From Mesostigma viride (taxonomy: Eukaryota > Streptophyta > Mesostigmatophyceae > Mesostigmatales > Mesostigmataceae), in NCBI GenBank assembly GCA_009746045.1, contig RPFO01000189.1, positions 952,248 through 1,016,247 on the forward strand: a stretch of 64,000 bases of DNA, written 5' to 3'. A program made the translations under genes and the position numbers. The notes under the pieces are model-generated. The model was not told the origin of the DNA and did not search any database. It saw nothing but the letters and a program-made list of their open reading frames with translations. Below, one piece after another: positions 21,530 to 31,900 of the stretch; the stretch's first letter is position 1; each line of letters opens with the position of its first letter.

Positions 21530-22480
21530 CGCGGGCGGTGCCGGGGTTGGAGATTAGTGTCAAAACTGAGGCGATGGTGATTGGGGCCTCCAGTACACCA
21601 ACGCTGCCGCGCCTGCTCGACGGGACGGAGGTCCCGTTCCGCGACCGCTTCAAGCTGTTGGGGAGTTGGCTTCCTGACACTGCCGACGATGTGGACACCC
21701 GCATCGGCCTTGCCTGGGCCAAGCTCCGTTCGCTCAAGACCTACTGGCGCTCGAAGGGCCTGGGCGAGCACCGCAAGCGCATGCTCTTCAAGGTCCTCGT
21801 CCTCACGGTGCTCACGTATGGCGCCGAGGCGTGGACAATCCCACCCAAACTGGCAGCTAGGCTAGACGGCACGGTCTACAGGATGCTCCGACAGGTCCTG
21901 AACGTAGGGTTTTCCGAGCGTCCGTCATCAGAGTCTTTGTATCATGGCATGCCTCGTATTTCGGACGAGATTAGGCAGCGTAGGATAGCATTTGTAGGAC
22001 ACCTTGCTCGCACCAGCCAGGTCGACACCGCCCTTGGTCTGGCCGGCCCCCAGCGGCTTGGCCAGCCAGGGCGACACATTCTGACCTGGCCTGGCCCCGA
22101 GGGCATTCCCAAAAGGGTAGGGAAACCTGTCACGAACTACATCCAGATGTTGCTGGACGACCTAGTGGTCCCAGCCCAGTTTGAGCACCGCATCCACTCT
22201 CTCTCCCGTCTTTGGACTGCCATGCAGGACAAGACGCGGTGGAAGAAGATTGTCAAGGCGCACAAGCCCGACCCTGTGGGCAAGCCCCCTCCCCCCAAGC
22301 GGAGGAGGCGTTTTGATGAGTAGTGTAGTTAGGAATTTCTAGACTAGATAGCTTAGAGTTAGGATAGTTCGATTACGCGGCTTCCTCCACCCCGGCCATC
22401 CATCATGGAATATGTGCTACATGATCTCCCCACGCGGAGGCATGTTATAATTTAATTTAATTTTTTTAAAAAATAAGAGT
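21530..22480 (+). pseudogene. LINE reverse transcriptase C-terminal copy, family Q (copy 1)
   Basis: The frame to the stop at 22321-22323 begins inside the RT thumb side: GLEISVKTEAMVIG, RFKLLGSWLPDTADDVDTR, LVLTVLTYGAEAWTIPPK, and a basic C-terminus PPKRRRRFDE. The YADD box is lost by 5' truncation. It is near-identical in order to 40645-41565. The 3' UTR (to ~22480) holds CGGCTTCCTCCA and GGCATGTTATAATTTAATTT, also shared with copy 2. No frameshift is visible in this piece, so it is the younger or better-kept copy. Confidence 0.85.
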
Positions 22481-22661
22481 TAGGTAAGCCAAAATTAAAT
22501 AAAACGAGCCACGAGCCACGAGCTAGTAGCCATGGCTGACGGCGGAGCTCATAATAACTTTCAAGTTTGAGCACCGAATTTGGTCGTGAATATCACAATC
22601 GCTCCGTCTTTCTAAGACGCACACGCTGATATAATTTTCCGACGCTCTTACGCAATATACG

Positions 22662-22815
22662 ATGAGCAAACGCTTATCGACGCAACGCAGCCTGACGGCT
22701 GCGCTCGGCAATGAAAATACGTCTGCAGCTTTGCCCTCAGGTCCGGCAGGCAGTGATGACACTAGTCGTGCACTGGTGGTCGTCCAGCACCCTCCGGCCG
22801 GCCTCATGCAAAAGG
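22662..22815 (+). CDS. Possible first exon of an unknown gene
   Basis: ATG at 22662 opens a ~51-codon frame (MSKRLSTQRSLTAALGNEN...) that meets an AAAG|GTATGT donor at about 22815. Retroelement copy B starts 80 bases later, so a downstream partner may have been separated. No domain. It could be a chance frame. Confidence 0.25.
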
Positions 22816-22894
22816 TATGTCACGTGAACCCAATAACCTATAGCTACAGCGGCTACCCTTCCATCTCACTATAAAGAAACTATGTTCAGAGTTC

Positions 22895-24008
22895 TAACCA
22901 CGATTGTGTGCCCGCCCCTGTGCATGGTCGCACACAACGTTCGTGTCTGCCACACGCACATTACTATCCCAGTTGTGATAAGCATATGCATCGTCGCCTG
23001 CTGCGGCCGTGCATCCGGTATTATATTGGTATTGGTTGACCCCATCCATTGGGTTGCTTTGGTGTTGATTGGTGTGCGCGCCCCTGATTCGGGTCGCTGG
23101 CAGAATTTTATATGCTGCCGCGGCCCTGCACCCGCGCGGACGCCAGGGATGAGGGAGGGCAGCGGTGCATGAGAGGGAAATTGATGGATTTGTGGCAAGT
23201 GCATGGGGGAGATTCCAGGAAGGATTATGGGGGTTAATTCCTGTTCCTGCCGTTCCAGTCCAGAGATCCAGAGTTTCCAGTTACCCAGGGCATTGCCCTG
23301 TGATTTGTTCCAATTTCCAGTGGTGTCTCATGTGACGGTTTTATGTTGCTTGAGTCGACCGTGAAATGTCTTGACCTGGGGTAGGTAGCCGGCCTTAGAG
23401 GCCAATTAACCTGGACCTGGTTCTTGGTGTAAGGTCCCGGTAGATAGGACAAACGTGGGAGTCGGAAGGTGGACACTATAGGAATGACTTCGTGGTGCCG
23501 GGAAGACAGCCAGCAGGCAAGGTCACCATGCACACCGATAATGCCAATGGATGCCCTGCACCGTCAGTACTGGGGATATCCCCGCCGTCTGGAGCATGAG
23601 TCTCTAGTCATGTCTGAGGCCCCGCCATGGCGAAAAAGTCTTGAAAACGAGCTGTTCATTCAGGCGATTGTTAACCTGGCACGCGGAGAAGTTTCTGTGG
23701 TCAAAACCCGAAAGCCCTCACGTGATAGGATCTAGGTTTCCTCCCTTCGGCCTATAGTAGGGAGAGACGTTGAGTACGTCAAGACTTGTCCTTGTGTGGC
23801 GAGTTTGGGGCCGAATTGGTTTTACTGGCCCGTTGGAGAACAAGGGTTGGGACATAGTACCCCTATGGTCAACCTACGGCCGCGATGATCAGCGACCGAT
23901 CGGCTACTAGTAGCTCAGAATTAATTGTTGTGTGTGTTTTCTTTTCCTGTGCTTCTTCACCTCAGTGTATGACGGTGGAGACTACCGTCCCCTGGGGAGG
24001 GGGAGGAG
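22895..24008 (+). repeat. LTR-element internal 3' region, copy B
   Basis: Same order of blocks as copy A (17142-18176) with many small indels. The coding-like stretch here reads MPMDALHRQYWGYPRRLEHE then ELFIQAIVNLARGEVSVVK. It ends in the polypurine tract GGGGAGGGGGAGGAG (23994-24008). No gag is found upstream. Confidence 0.65.
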
Positions 24009-24690
24009 TGTTGTGGGCCCGACCCTTGGAACGGGCGCAACAATGGAATAAATTATGTATTTTGGCTTGTTGTCATAGATAGTCCGTAGGACTTTGGGAC
24101 TCATTTCGGGACTTAATTTGGGAATTGTGAATTGTCCCTTGGTCAAGGACTTTTGTATGGAATTACGATACAGTAGTTACATAGTTTGTGTGCTTCCGAC
24201 TAGTTATTTTGGGCCTAGGTTGATGTATGCGCGATCTTGATCTGTAATGCGCGGGCACCCCAATTTAGGCACAACTATAGGTGTTTGGCTATTTGTGGCA
24301 TACCTGGGTTAACTTAACTGGTATATATGGAAATTAAAAAACACCCATTTCACCGGAAATGTATGCGCTCTTCTAGGGGCCGGCCGGTGCAGATGCGCCG
24401 CGCTGCGTACTTTATAGCTGGTTGAGATCTTGTACTCATGCGTGGATTCTGTATAGGGTCGATGTCGGCCCGAGTCGTTAGGCAGAATATCTTGTGTGGA
24501 CTGTTTCGGAATTCTCTGGAAGGTCGGCGCCATGTTGGCGCCTCTTGCCAGCTTGGTGGCAGGCCTAGGTGAAATTGGTCCGAGGACGAGAGTCTCGTCG
24601 TCCTCTTGGTTCGATGAATGTAAAGTACGATGAAGCCTACACATTGAACCTGGGGCAACTATCCATTTGTAATTGGTTTTGCTAGTGCTC
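24009..24690 (+). mobile_element. LTR B
   Basis: Starts TGTTGTGGGCCCGACCC after the polypurine tract and ends near AACTATCCATTTGTAATTGG. It is longer than LTR A and contains a stretch (24240-24360) absent from A. Confidence 0.6.
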
Positions 24691-24706
24691 ACTTATTTAA
24701 CGGCAT

Positions 24707-24878
24707 TATACGTGTGTATTAAGTAGCTTGGCCGGGCATCAAGTCGCGGTGCCAGATATCTCACGACCCCAGTCGTGAAGCAATCTGCATTCGACCACCT
24801 TGATTCTTCCGAATATACTGGCACAGTTGATCTTTCGCGACGTAAGTCAGGTGTAGGTGTAAACTAGCTGGGCACGAG
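24707..24878 (+). repeat. ~170 bp repeat, copy 2
   Basis: Matches 20262-20435. It lies directly after LTR B. Confidence 0.65.
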
Positions 24879-24879
24879 T

Positions 24880-26202
24880 GTAGGTCGATGCAGGTCTTCG
24901 TAAACGAATTCAGATAGCCACGCGGCTCCCGCGCGGTCTTAATTCGCGTCTTTCCTCTCAGGCAACTACTCTAGAGTCCTTCCACGACGTTGGATCGCCA
25001 TGCGTCCAGGAGCTAGTAGTTCAATGTCTCACTCAATTATTAAATAGATATCAATGATGTTAAACGTTCTCGTTAGGTTCATTAACACTTAGCTATTTAT
25101 TAGTGGTGGTCATCAGCTACCACAAGTGCATCAAAGAAAAAAAAATATTGAGTAGAGGGGTACCATACAATGGCCCATATAATACAATGTTGTTGTCTCC
25201 CTAATTACTATCCCATTCCTGTATGATGCAAGGCACCTATTCAAAAAGTACCCCGTTGGTACCCCGTGACTCTCCCAACAGAGCCGCGCACATAAATGAA
25301 TGAATGAATGAGAATGAATAAATTCCTGTATCACAAGCTAGCCTTACGTGCTCAAGACATTCCAGCACAACATGCTCATGAACGCATCGGCTGCGCCCTG
25401 GTACCAGGGAGATTGGCCCAGAATCATGGTGGCTGTCTTCGCGGTCATATTTTCTCACGTTGGCGCCCCGATAGATCACTTGTCGGTTGCTCTGACCACT
25501 GTAGCATCTGCGGGGTAGGGTCTCCGATCAGCCAATTGTCTTTGGTAGTCTTGGCGCAATAGGCCCATTACCATGTACACGTACACATAGATATCAAAGA
25601 GACAACCAGCACTAGGCCCTTCACCATGTACACCCATATATACACACATTGCAGCTGACCCGGTCTCCTTCAGGATATCCTTCCCCTGCCCACACCCATT
25701 TCTCTGGATTTTCCAGGGCTGGCAGTCAACAAATGCAGCCATTCCTGTTTTCCCCTTCATGGCAGTCTTGGGCATGAGGTTGATTACTCAGCAGCCATGC
25801 TTCCAACATGCATGGCGGCCTTGATGGCAATGGCTTCCTTGCCTTGAGCCCATGGCCTTGCACTTGCGGTACAGGCAATCTGGTCAGATTTCCAGGTGGC
25901 AGATGAGGTCGCCCTGGTTTTCCTTTGGCGGCCCTCTGGCAGCTGAGGCGGCCACAGTAGTGCAGAGAAGTTATAATTATTCGTTCTCTGCCTTGTAAAC
26001 GTTTAAAAATTTTACCCCATGGTGGAATAAGAGGTGAAAAATTCACCCCCCAAGGAGAAAATTTCACCCCTTTTCATCCGGGGGGCTAAAAATTCACCCC
26101 CTTTTCACGTTTCCCCCCCCCTTTTCCCCCCTTTTTAGCTGTGTTGGAGCCCAGAGTTAACCCGAGGTGCCTACGTACAAAGCACATAGTGACTAAGCAG
26201 CA
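24880..26202. other. No recognisable gene
   Basis: Unassigned spacer. At 26000-26125 a short-period motif AAAATTCACCCCC recurs about five times with CCCC runs and may be a transposon end. A partial copy of the dispersed motif is at 25592-25616. Confidence 0.45.
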
Positions 26203-26679
26203 TTACAAGACGCCAAAAGTCTTGCTCAGCCACCTGGCGTACTCAGGGTCGGCGAATAATGCGGATTGTTTGACCATGTTCTTGGAATCTGGCACGCAGC
26301 GTGCCAGGCAGCCTTGCGTACAATGGCACGGCATGCGCAGGCAAGATTTGCGTGGCGTACTAGGGGAAGGAGACACACCGACATTGTCACCAACGTTCGC
26401 TGCAATGTCAGCCGCATGTGCGACGATCACCTGCAAGACATCGTTGACGACCCCGTCCGGCAGGCCCATGCCTTTCATAATCTGGATCAATTGCACAACG
26501 CCTCGAGGGTCGGACGGCTGAGGGTCAGAGCGACCCACGTCGGCAACATCTGTAGCCTGTTTCGACAACGGAATTGGGGTGGGAAGGGCCAGACCGGAGC
26601 AAGCAAAGGATAAAACGACGCAATGACGTCCACCATACTTCAGCTTGCAAGTTGTTGCTAACCAGTTAATTGGCCGCAA
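26203..26679 (-). CDS. Hypothetical Cys-containing protein or exon
   Basis: A 158-codon minus-strand frame. The middle (DPRGVVQLIQIMKGMGLPDG then VVNDVLQVIVAHAADIAA) looks helical and protein-like; the C-terminal third has a Cys cluster (SCLRMPCHCTQGCLARC) and ends EYARWLSKTFGVL. No family recognised. It may be an exon of a transposon gene. Confidence 0.35.
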   Translation of the reverse strand: MRPINWLATTCKLKYGGRHCVVLSFACSGLALPTPIPLSKQATDVADVGRSDPQPSDPRGVVQLIQIMKGMGLPDGVVNDVLQVIVAHAADIAANVGDNVGVSPSPSTPRKSCLRMPCHCTQGCLARCVPDSKNMVKQSALFADPEYARWLSKTFGVL

Positions 26680-27345
26680 ATATTATGCTCGGCAAAAATG
26701 CAGGCATCATCAGCATCGCCGGCGGCCTGCAGGGATAATTAACGCTGCAGCAGGAGAGAACTTGACAGCAGCTTGATGCCAGCGTCTTACATCGAGAGAC
26801 GGGCCGCAGCTGTGCGCAGCAGCGTCATGAGTGCCGCGCACTTCTAATCTCATCCCGGCAACTGCTGGTTCTTCGCGCGCGTGGCGTTGCTCGCCTCTTG
26901 ACATTTGAAGAGTACGGGCAATGGGGCTGCGGGCGATCGAGATGGGGGTGACAAATTTTTATGGTGTCGAATTGAGCGGGGCTTGGCGAAAATTGAGTGA
27001 GTGGTGTGGGCTGCGACATAGATAATCGCCTCTGCATTGATGGACGTGACAGGGGAAATTCAGGGATTTGTGGCAAAAATTCAGATGCATTGTTCCATCT
27101 GATCACTGATCGCGTGCACTTTTACCAAGCAGAATTTCCGTTTCGCCCTGCGTCGTTGTGCCAGGCATGCAGCATATTTCCCAAGTGCCTCTTGTGCCGT
27201 TTCCGTACATTTACAGCAGGCACAGTGCCGAGCTTGCAGCTCAAGTTACTTGAAGAGTTCACTAGTACAAGAAATTCGCTTTCAAAATCTTTCCGGATCG
27301 TAACAGGCGTTGATTCGGCAGTCCCTGAATCCTGACATCTAGTTC
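26680..27345. other. No recognisable gene; left flank of the MULE
   Basis: Unassigned sequence. Short frames only. It ends with the 9 bp target site GATTTCCGC duplicated by the MULE. Confidence 0.5.
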
Positions 27346-27354
27346 GATTTCCGC

Positions 27355-27564
27355 GGAAGCGCATAATTTGGCTCTGATGACACAAACTCTAGTGCGGGGG
27401 TGAGTGCGGGGTTCCGGGACACCACCGCACTAAGTCCGACGCGCCTGCCCAGGCCACGCCGCGCCGGACCGGCACACGAGTTACGCGGGAAAAAAGGGCC
27501 TGCCGCGCCAATTACTGTAGGACTTGGCTAATTTCTTTGTTGACTACAAGCGCAGTCAAGGATG
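27355..27564 (+). repeat. MULE left terminal inverted repeat
   Basis: 210 bp, near-identical to the reverse complement of 35400-35609. Confidence 0.95.
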
Positions 27565-27843
27565 ATAAAACGTAGCAATGGCGGACATGTTAGGGTGATG
27601 CTCGGCTTAGGGACAGTGGACATGTTTGAGTGATTGCTCGCCAGACTCGAGCTCGCTGGCATACACGTCCGTGGCACCCTCGGCATTTAGCTGGGTTGAC
27701 GCAAATCCTTGTACTGTTTACTGGTGTGTGCGATAATAAAGGAATGGTTATGCACGACATCTAAATGCGAATATCACACAAAAACTGGTTCCTGGAATTC
27801 TCGCGAGCTGCGCGGTGTATGACTGGCGCTTTCCGTTTTTAAT

Positions 27844-28768
27844 TTGCTTCTCGCCTTTTGTGCTCCAAACAGGGGGGTCGTTTACATCCACTGCAACAAA
27901 GTGCTCGTGACCTCCAGCTTTCATGGCCCGGCCCTGCCTTTGCTGCTTGACCAGCACCAGACAGGGTGTGCTGGTGGCCATCCTCGCAATTTTTCTAGCG
28001 GTCAGCGGCATCGTGTGGGTCTGTGCCTTAGGTAAGGCGTTAAGCCCTTATTCCAGTTTCTGTCCAAATGGCACATCATATTAACTGTACTTGCTTCGTC
28101 TTGCGCATGCGGACCCCCCCTTGTTAATGATGCGTTGTCCTGACATTAGCTTCGCATGTGCATTAATGGGACGTGTTCCCGATGTGCATATTTCGGCCCA
28201 TTATTACTTCAACATACAATTTCATGGCGATATTAACTATATGAATTAAATGCATTTCCTCTTTCCTTAATCCTTCTAGTTATACCCTTTTTTCATGTTT
28301 GGTTGGTGGTTATCCATGTAGGGCATGTGGCGGTGCAAGAGCGCGCGCGGGTGCCTGCGAAGTTTTCAGTTGTCGCGCCTATCAACCCAGGTAAGCAAGG
28401 AGTAGAGGGAAAGACTAAGAATATATTTTCTGAATTTCTAGGTCATAGTTGTCCTTTTGCACGAGATGGAAGCGTTATGCCATGGGGCTTTATGGTTGGG
28501 TAATAGCCCTCCTGAGAACGGCTTGCTCTGCAACTTTGTTGGTATGTTCATACCTTGTCACGCGGCAATGTGGTGCAGATCTTCATGCATCCACATGGTG
28601 GATCACCTTGGCGTTATTGGCACTACATGTTGGTCTGAGGTAAGGAATCCATGCTACCCTAAAACGACTAATGCACTGAATGCTCCTCTTTCAGTTTCCA
28701 GCGGAATACACAATGATGAGTTGTTTCAGATACTTCTTGGCGCCACGTGCGGCACGCGGTGGGCCTAG
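27844..28768 (+). other. Cluster of small spliced-looking segments inside the MULE
   Basis: Donor-like sites follow at 28032 (TTAG|GTAAGG), 28391 (CCAG|GTAAGC), 28542 (GTTG|GTATGT) and 28640 (GAG|GTAAGG), with acceptor-like AG before 28322, 28442, 28579 and 28695. Segments read VVLLHEMEALCHGALWLGN, then a hydrophobic WWITLALLALHVGL. Phases do not close into one frame, so the gene model is open. They may be upstream transposase exons or captured host exons (Pack-MULE cargo). Confidence 0.3.
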
Positions 28769-28942
28769 CCTATTGGGATCTAGCGGAAGCTATTCTTAAG
28801 TTAGGGTTTATTTTTGGAGTTATATTGGCAGCCCCATGCAGCTATGCCTAGACTTGCTTGGCCATTTTGAGGTGCGATCGAGGTAGTTCATAACTTCTTT
28901 CTTCGCTGCCCTTTTTCCTTTTGCGCGTTGCTGAGCAGGGAT

Positions 28943-31900
28943 ATGCCGAGGTGCTCTCCTTATGTCCATGTCTGCATTTGGCACAAGGCACAATGCATCG
29001 CTCCAAAACGGCAGTCAGTTCGGCGACCCAGGCATCGCGGTATTGTTCGCCGCCTTCTCGCTCGGCGTAAAGCGGTGCGGCAACGCAAGCATCCTTCCTC
29101 ACAGCGCGGGGAAAGCATCCCTCCCCCTCCCCCGCCACCTTCCCCGCAAAGGGAAATAGTGTGGCATATGATACGTTTCGTACGCAGACTATACATCATA
29201 CGCAGCTTTGCCGTACGGATGTTAAACGTATGCCTACGGATACGCGTACTCTTGCGTATTACGTACTCTCACGTATTATCTTTCTCTGCTTCCCCGCCAC
29301 CCCCACCGCCACCGCCACCGCCACCGCCACCGCCACCGCCACCGCCACCGCCACCTTCTCCGCCACCTTCTCCGCCACTTTCTCCGCCACCTTCCCATGT
29401 TGGAGCACCTCCACCTGCGGCAGCGCCGGCACCGATTGGTCAGCACGGCGGACAACCGTTTTCCAACGTACGTTGCCCTTCCATGTCGTTATCTCATTTT
29501 CCCGTTCGAACTCGCTCATGCTTGGTAGCGACATGGTCTGGAATGTTCTTGTTGTAAGCATCTTTCCATGATAATGGAGTTATTTGCATATAAGGCAGTT
29601 AGTGAGCTTCATAATGGCAACTTATGTTTATGGCGTCCCCAGCTAATTGCACCCACCAAATCCATGACTATGTTGTAACTTGTAATTAGTTTCTGAACAT
29701 CGTGTTTAATTTCTTATGTTGCTGACCCAAAACAGGGAAGTTCAAGACAAAATCCAACACCAGTGCCCAGTTGTGAAGGCACAAACAAGGCAACCAGGAA
29801 AAGGAAGGCCTCCTACAAGTGTGCTCGCAGAGGTATTTCTGGGAGGCGCTGCTGTGACAACACGGGCACCCATCCGGACAATCCACTTGTGGCCGGCCGT
29901 GAACCACTTCAATTCGTTGGCTCTCATTTATACTGCACGGGGTGCGCGGATGCTGTACGCTCCAAGAAAAGGTACGCCTGGGTATGCGCGTGTTGTTTTT
30001 ACTCTACATGTCATCAATACATTGAACAACCTTTTTCTGATTTGCGTCGTTTATCAAGCACAGTCTCTTAGTTGCCTTAGCTTTCATGGTGTTCACCAAG
30101 GCCATATCAAATATTGTAGTAGTGCATAATGTAACTCTTTTGGCTGAATGTTCTTTGGGTTTTGTTGATTGGCCTGTGATTGGTCTTTATGGCCTGCTAG
30201 TTTTGGTTTACGGTATGGTTTTGCTTGGAAATAGATTTTTATTCTACAGAAGCCTTATTGCAGCGTTTATGGTAGATGAGCCCGTTTGGCAGCCCTATGC
30301 CGGGCGTAATCTTATCTTAACCTCGTGGCTTGTCCTTTCCTACTAGCACATTACTGACAAGCCACACACAACATGGGGTCGCAAGAAAACCTTAGCATAG
30401 CGCTCCATGGGGTGTTCATGGCAAGCCCAATGCGTGGTGGCTAAATGTTTAACCTTACTCGGGGGCTCGGCGTGCCATGCTTCCAAGTTCGTTGTCTCTT
30501 TTCATTAATATAACTCTCCCCATTTGTTACCCATTTGTCCCGCATTGTCTTACATGAATGCTTTGTACTTTGCTGTATTCCGTGTTTGTGGCGTTTCAAT
30601 ATCGAGCAGCACCTTGAGCACTACGGAGATTAACCAATTTATTGACGCCCTGAAGCCTTACCCCAATGTTGACTGCGGTCAAATATATGAGACCCCCAAG
30701 CTCGCTAATCAGGCGCTCGACAAAGCCAACAAGCAAGAGCTCAAGAATGGGCCCCTAAATTTTCACGACCTCAACTGGGTGTTGGTGTTTTGCGATAAAG
30801 GTCCAAAGCAAAGGGTCCTTTTGCGATCTAGCTTACCAACCAACAGAACCGCTGACTATTTGAGCGGCGAGGGCGAAAGGGCAAACTGCAAGCCTCGTTG
30901 TAGACGAAACGAGAGCAATGCACAAAAGACATCAAAAGCTTGCGCCCCGCCTTCGGACGCCCCACTGGATGCCGCCCCGGCTGCCGTGCCCTCTGCCCCG
31001 GCTGCGGTGCCCTCCGCCCCGGCTGCCGTGCCCTGCGCCCCGGCTGCCGTGCCCTCCGCCCCGGCTGCCGTGCCCTGCGCCCCGGCTGCCGTGCCCTGCG
31101 CCCCGGCTGCCGTGCCCTCCGCCCCGGCTGCGGTGCCCTCCGCCCCGGCTGCGGCGCCCTCCGCCCCGGCTGCCGTGCCCTGCGCCCCGGCTGCGGTGCC
31201 CTCCGCCCCGGCTGCGGCGCCCTCCGCCCCGGCTGCCGTGCCCTGCGCCCCGGCTGCCGTGCCCTCCGCCCCGGCTGCGGTGCCCTCCGCCCCGGCTGCC
31301 GTGCCCTCCGCCCCGGCTGCGGTGCCCTGCGCCCCGGCTGCTGTGCCCTCCGCCCCGGCTGCGTGCCCTGCGCCCCGGCTGCGTGCCCTCCGCCCCGGCT
31401 GCGTGCCCTCCGCCCCGGCTGCGTGCCCTGCGCCCCGGCTGCCGTGCCCTCCGCCCCGGCTGCCGTGCCCTGCGCCCCGGCTGCCGTGCCCTGCGCCCCG
31501 GCTGCCGTGCCCTCCGCCCCGGCTGCGGTGCCCTCCGCCCCGGCTGCGGCGCCCTCCGCCCCGGCTGCCGTGCCCTGCGCCCCGGCTGCGGTGCCCTCCG
31601 CCCCGGCTGCGGCGCCCTCCGCCCCGGCTGCCGTGCCCTGCGCCCCGGCTGCCGTGCCCTCCGCCCCGGCTGCGGTGCCCTCCGCCCCGGCTGCCGTGCC
31701 CTCCGCCCCGGCTGCGGTGCCCTGCGCCCCGGCTGCTGTGCCCTCCGCCCCGGCTGCGGTGCCCTGCGCCCCGGCTGCTGTGCCCTCCGCCCCGGCTGCG
31801 GTGCCCTCCGCCCCGGCTGCGGTGCCCTCCGCCCCGGCTGCCGTGCCCTGCGCCCCGGCTGCCGTGCCCTGCGCCCCGGCTGCCGTGCCCTGCGCCCCGG

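Noticed and set aside
30086..30346. 86-residue hydrophobic frame resembling a membrane protein
   Set aside because: Lies wholly inside the phase-consistent MULE transposase intron 29972-30609.
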